NCBI GenBank assembly: GCA_023430565.1
Contig: JAEZAD010000026.1
Coordinates: forward strand, 1 to 8,661
Reading direction: 5' to 3'
DNA from: Verrucomicrobiota bacterium
GTDB lineage: Bacteria > Verrucomicrobiota > Verrucomicrobiia > Opitutales > Opitutaceae
Length of the DNA: 8,661 nt
Shown here: in pieces, positions 6,809 to 8,661 of the stretch
Position numbering within the stretch: the first letter of the stretch is position 1
How the letters are laid out: each line of letters begins with the position of its first letter
Position numbers and translations under genes: made by a program
The notes under the pieces: model-generated
Seen by the model: only the letters and a program-made list of their open reading frames with translations
Told to the model about the DNA's origin: nothing
The model's database searches: none

Positions 6809-7132
6809 TTAGTCCTCGAAACGGAAGATGAACTCGTCGGGTTTGGCGTAGCCGAGCCGGCGGCGGATCACCTTTTCGACGTAGACCGGATCGGTGCGCA
6901 GGCGTTCGAGGATTTTTTCCTGCTCGCGCAATCGCGCCTCGGCCTCGTCCAGCCGGCGGCGGTTCTCGGCCTCGATGCGGCGCAAGCGGTTGTATTCCTC
7001 CCTCGCCTGCAGGAAGTAGACGCCCGAGGCCGCGCCGATGGCGAGGAACACCATTAGATAGAGCGCGATCACGATGCGGCGGAGCAACACGGGAGGATGG
7101 GAGATGAACGGGACCGCGTTTCGCCCACGCAA
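6809..7132 (-). CDS. Septum formation initiator (FtsB/DivIC family)
   Basis: A 107-residue bitopic membrane protein: short basic N-terminus, one membrane segment about 19-40, a charged coiled coil about 42-80 rich in E and R, and a conserved tail LRTDPVYVEKVIRRRLGYAKP (in two parts: 78-90 and 91-98) ending in FIFRF. This size and order are those of FtsB/DivIC, which in known bacteria form a complex with FtsL and FtsQ/DivIB at the division septum. FtsB and DivIC cannot be told apart here. The start is a TTG at 7132, supported by GGGA six bases upstream (7142-7139); no in-frame ATG precedes the membrane segment. It is the first gene of the minus-strand run and is divergent from the GspA-like gene. 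Confidence 0.88.
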   Translation of the reverse strand: MRGRNAVPFISHPPVLLRRIVIALYLMVFLAIGAASGVYFLQAREEYNRLRRIEAENRRRLDEAEARLREQEKILERLRTDPVYVEKVIRRRLGYAKPDEFIFRFED

Positions 7133-7253
7133 ATCTTTTCCCGAGTCGGCGCGAGGTCCTTTCCCGCCAGACCTTGACCCGGAAAACCAGCCGCGGACCC
7201 CGCGTCCGGTTTTTGGCGTGCGTTTTTCATCGGCCGACGCAGCCTGCGGCTCG
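7133..7253. promoter_or_regulatory. Divergent intergenic region, division gene / GspA-like gene
   Basis: These 121 bases separate two genes that start in opposite directions, so both promoters should lie here or overlap the flanking coding ends. A TTGACC at 7174-7179 on the plus strand resembles a -35 box, but no matching -10 is seen at the usual distance. I see no clear operator or riboswitch. The call rests on gene orientation only. Confidence 0.4.
7139..7142 (-). promoter_or_regulatory. Ribosome binding site supporting the TTG start
   Basis: On the minus strand GGGA followed by AAAGAT gives a 6-base spacer to the TTG at 7132. The next possible starts in frame (GTG at 7090, TTG at 7087) have no such motif and would leave almost no cytoplasmic N-terminus. 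Confidence 0.45.
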
Positions 7254-8069
7254 ATGTATCAGGCATACTACGGGTTCAAGGAGATGCCGTTCAACATCAC
7301 CCCGGACCCACGCTTTCTCTACCTGAGCCCCACACATCAAGAAGCTTTGCAGCACCTGAAATACGGTGTGGCGGAGAAGAAAGGTTTCATCGTGCTCGTC
7401 GGCGAAGTCGGCTGCGGCAAGACCACGCTGTGCCGGCGTTTTCTCAACGAGCTCGACCACGCGCACTACGACACTGCGCTGATTCTCAATCCCCGCGTCA
7501 CCGAGACGCAGATGTTGAAGGCCATCCTCACGGAGCTCGGCGAAACCAAAATCGCCCGCAGCCAGCACGACCTCGTGGCCCAGATCAACCGCGTGCTCCT
7601 CGAACGCATCGAGAAGGGTCGGGACATCGTGCTGATCATCGATGAAGCGCAGAACCTGAAGTTCGACGTGCTCGAACAAATCCGCCTCCTTTCGAATCTC
7701 GAGACCGACAAACAAAAGCTGCTCCAGATCGTGTTGATGGGGCAGCCGGAGCTGAAGGCGGTGCTCGCCCGCGAAGAACTGCGGCAACTGCGCCAGCGTA
7801 TTCTCGTGCATTACGAGCTGCACCCGCTCTCCGCCCACGATGTGCAGCATTACGTGCAACACCGCCTCACGCTCGCCGGCAGCACCGGACGGCCCAGTTT
7901 CACCCGGTGGGCGTTGCGCTCCATCCATCGCACGAGCAAGGGAATCCCTCGCATCGTGAACAATCTCTGTGACAAAGCCCTTCTCGCCGCTTTCATTCGC
8001 GACTCCGACGAAGTCACTTACTGGGATGTCCGCCGGGCCGCTCGCGACATGGAGAACCTGACCCGCTAA
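7254..8069 (+). CDS. GspA/ExeA family AAA ATPase
   Basis: A 271-residue ATPase starting MYQAYYGFKEMPFNITPDPR, the typical opening of the ExeA/GspA family. Walker A is GEVGCGKTT (50-58), Walker B is IVLIIDEAQNL (125-135, D130 and E131), a sensor-1-like LQIVLMGQPEL lies at 157-167, and the family end GIPRIVNNLCDKALLAAF is at 230-247. It lacks the long C-terminal membrane and peptidoglycan-binding part of Aeromonas ExeA, so it is a short, probably cytoplasmic form. In known systems ExeA works with the membrane protein ExeB to place the type II secretin; short forms also occur in PEP-CTERM/exosortase-linked polysaccharide loci. The GspB-like gene follows after 11 bp, supporting the first role. 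The ATG at 7254 is chosen because family similarity begins there; the frame is open back to 7074 but that part overlaps the divergent gene and looks non-coding. No clear Shine-Dalgarno sequence. Confidence 0.92.
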   Translation: MYQAYYGFKEMPFNITPDPRFLYLSPTHQEALQHLKYGVAEKKGFIVLVGEVGCGKTTLCRRFLNELDHAHYDTALILNPRVTETQMLKAILTELGETKIARSQHDLVAQINRVLLERIEKGRDIVLIIDEAQNLKFDVLEQIRLLSNLETDKQKLLQIVLMGQPELKAVLAREELRQLRQRILVHYELHPLSAHDVQHYVQHRLTLAGSTGRPSFTRWALRSIHRTSKGIPRIVNNLCDKALLAAFIRDSDEVTYWDVRRAARDMENLTR

Positions 8070-8080
8070 CTGCGATTGCG

Positions 8081-8661
8081 ATGAGCCTCATCAACGAAGC
8101 CCTCAAAAAGGCCCAACGCCGCCAAAACGAACAGCAGGCCGCGACACCGTCCGACGAAGCCGGTGCCACGACCGTGAGGCGGCGCGGCCAGCCGATGCGC
8201 GCCCAAACGTTGATCCTCGTCGGCACCGGTGCGGCCGTGCTCGTCGTCGTCTCGGTGGTCATCACGGTCGTGCTGGTCAATCGCGACCCTGAGATCCCCA
8301 CCCCCGCCCCTGCCGCAGTCGTCACGAAGCTCGCTCCGCCGTCGGAAAGCGAAACCCCCAGTCCCGTGATCATCGCGCCGGTGATCCCGAAGCCCGCCCC
8401 GGCAGAGGAGACCCCGCCCGCGACTGCGCCGGTAACGGCCGTCGAAACCGCTCAAACCGCTTCCGCCCCCGCGCCGGCCGACACAGGCACCGCCCCCGCG
8501 TCCGTCGCGCCGACGATGGAAAAGGACGACCAGCCCTCCGCGCAAACACCTCCTCCGACGTTCTCCGCCCCGACGGCGCTGGCAGCGGCCGCTCCCGACG
8601 CACAAATTCAGACTTTCGTCGACGCGGTGCGCGTGATGGGCATTCGCTCCTCGGGCGCGGA
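8081..8661 (+). CDS. GspB-like membrane protein, 3' end outside window
   Basis: The frame is open from the ATG to the end of the window (193 residues visible, no stop). It opens with MSLINEALKKAQRR, a short helix typical of GspB-type proteins and relatives. Then come a basic stretch before the membrane (VRRRGQPMR), one membrane segment about 43-66, and a long Pro/Ala/Thr-rich linker about 68-170 that could span the periplasm or peptidoglycan. From about 172 a folded domain seems to begin (AQIQTFVDAVRVMGIRSSGA), resembling the start of the GspB C-terminal domain. Together with the ATPase 11 bp upstream it forms a GspA/GspB-like pair, so the likely role is coupling ATPase activity to an envelope secretion or pilus-like machine. 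The C-terminal domain is cut, so the assignment is moderate. No clear Shine-Dalgarno sequence precedes the start. Confidence 0.75.
   Translation, partial: MSLINEALKKAQRRQNEQQAATPSDEAGATTVRRRGQPMRAQTLILVGTGAAVLVVVSVVITVVLVNRDPEIPTPAPAAVVTKLAPPSESETPSPVIIAPVIPKPAPAEETPPATAPVTAVETAQTASAPAPADTGTAPASVAPTMEKDDQPSAQTPPPTFSAPTALAAAAPDAQIQTFVDAVRVMGIRSSGA

Noticed and set aside
7074..7253. An N-terminal extension of the GspA-like ATPase by 60 residues
   Set aside because: It overlaps the start of the divergent division gene, and family similarity begins exactly at the MYQAYYGF start at 7254.
8014..8605. Minus-strand open frames opposite the GspB-like gene
   Set aside because: Gly/Arg-rich low-complexity translations that mirror the Pro/Ala-rich linker on the plus strand.

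Overview
This is a GC-rich bacterial window of 8.66 kb with seven complete or partial genes plus one more cut at each edge' s side of the count given here: in total eight protein genes, of which the first (PEP-CTERM protein) and the last (GspB-like protein) run off the window. There are no tRNA, rRNA, CRISPR or insertion sequences that I can see. The gene content suggests a Gram-negative member of the Verrucomicrobiota, perhaps of the Opitutus type. The hints are a PEP-CTERM sorting tail, a GspA/GspB-like pair, a UDPGP type 1 nucleotidyltransferase, and several starts without a clear Shine-Dalgarno sequence. This assignment is an inference from protein style, not a database result.

Layout. 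Bases 1-609 (+) hold the 3' part of a secreted PEP-CTERM protein, followed by a strong hairpin terminator at 632-668. From 7132 down to 713, five genes lie head to tail on the minus strand. In transcription order they are a DivIC/FtsB-type division protein, a UDPGP-family sugar-nucleotide pyrophosphorylase, a phosphoglucomutase/phosphomannomutase, a YfiR-family periplasmic protein, and a membrane histidine kinase. The first three are tightly spaced (15 and 66 bp gaps). A 190 bp gap containing inverted repeats separates them from the YfiR-kinase pair, whose genes overlap or abut at an ATGATGATG start cluster. On the plus strand from 7254, divergent from the division gene, a GspA/ExeA-type AAA ATPase is followed 11 bp later by a GspB-like membrane protein cut by the window end.

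How they fit together. The mutase makes hexose-1-phosphate, which the pyrophosphorylase can convert to a UDP-sugar for envelope or polysaccharide synthesis. The DivIC/FtsB-like gene places this beside a cell-division function. The YfiR protein and the kinase look like a periplasmic sensor module: YfiR is known as the periplasmic repressor of the diguanylate cyclase YfiN, whose sensor region is of the CHASE8-HAMP type. Here the partner gene encodes what looks like the same kind of sensor region joined to PAS and histidine-kinase domains instead of GGDEF. This is the most interesting system in the window. The GspA/GspB pair points to assembly of a type II secretion or related envelope machine encoded elsewhere.
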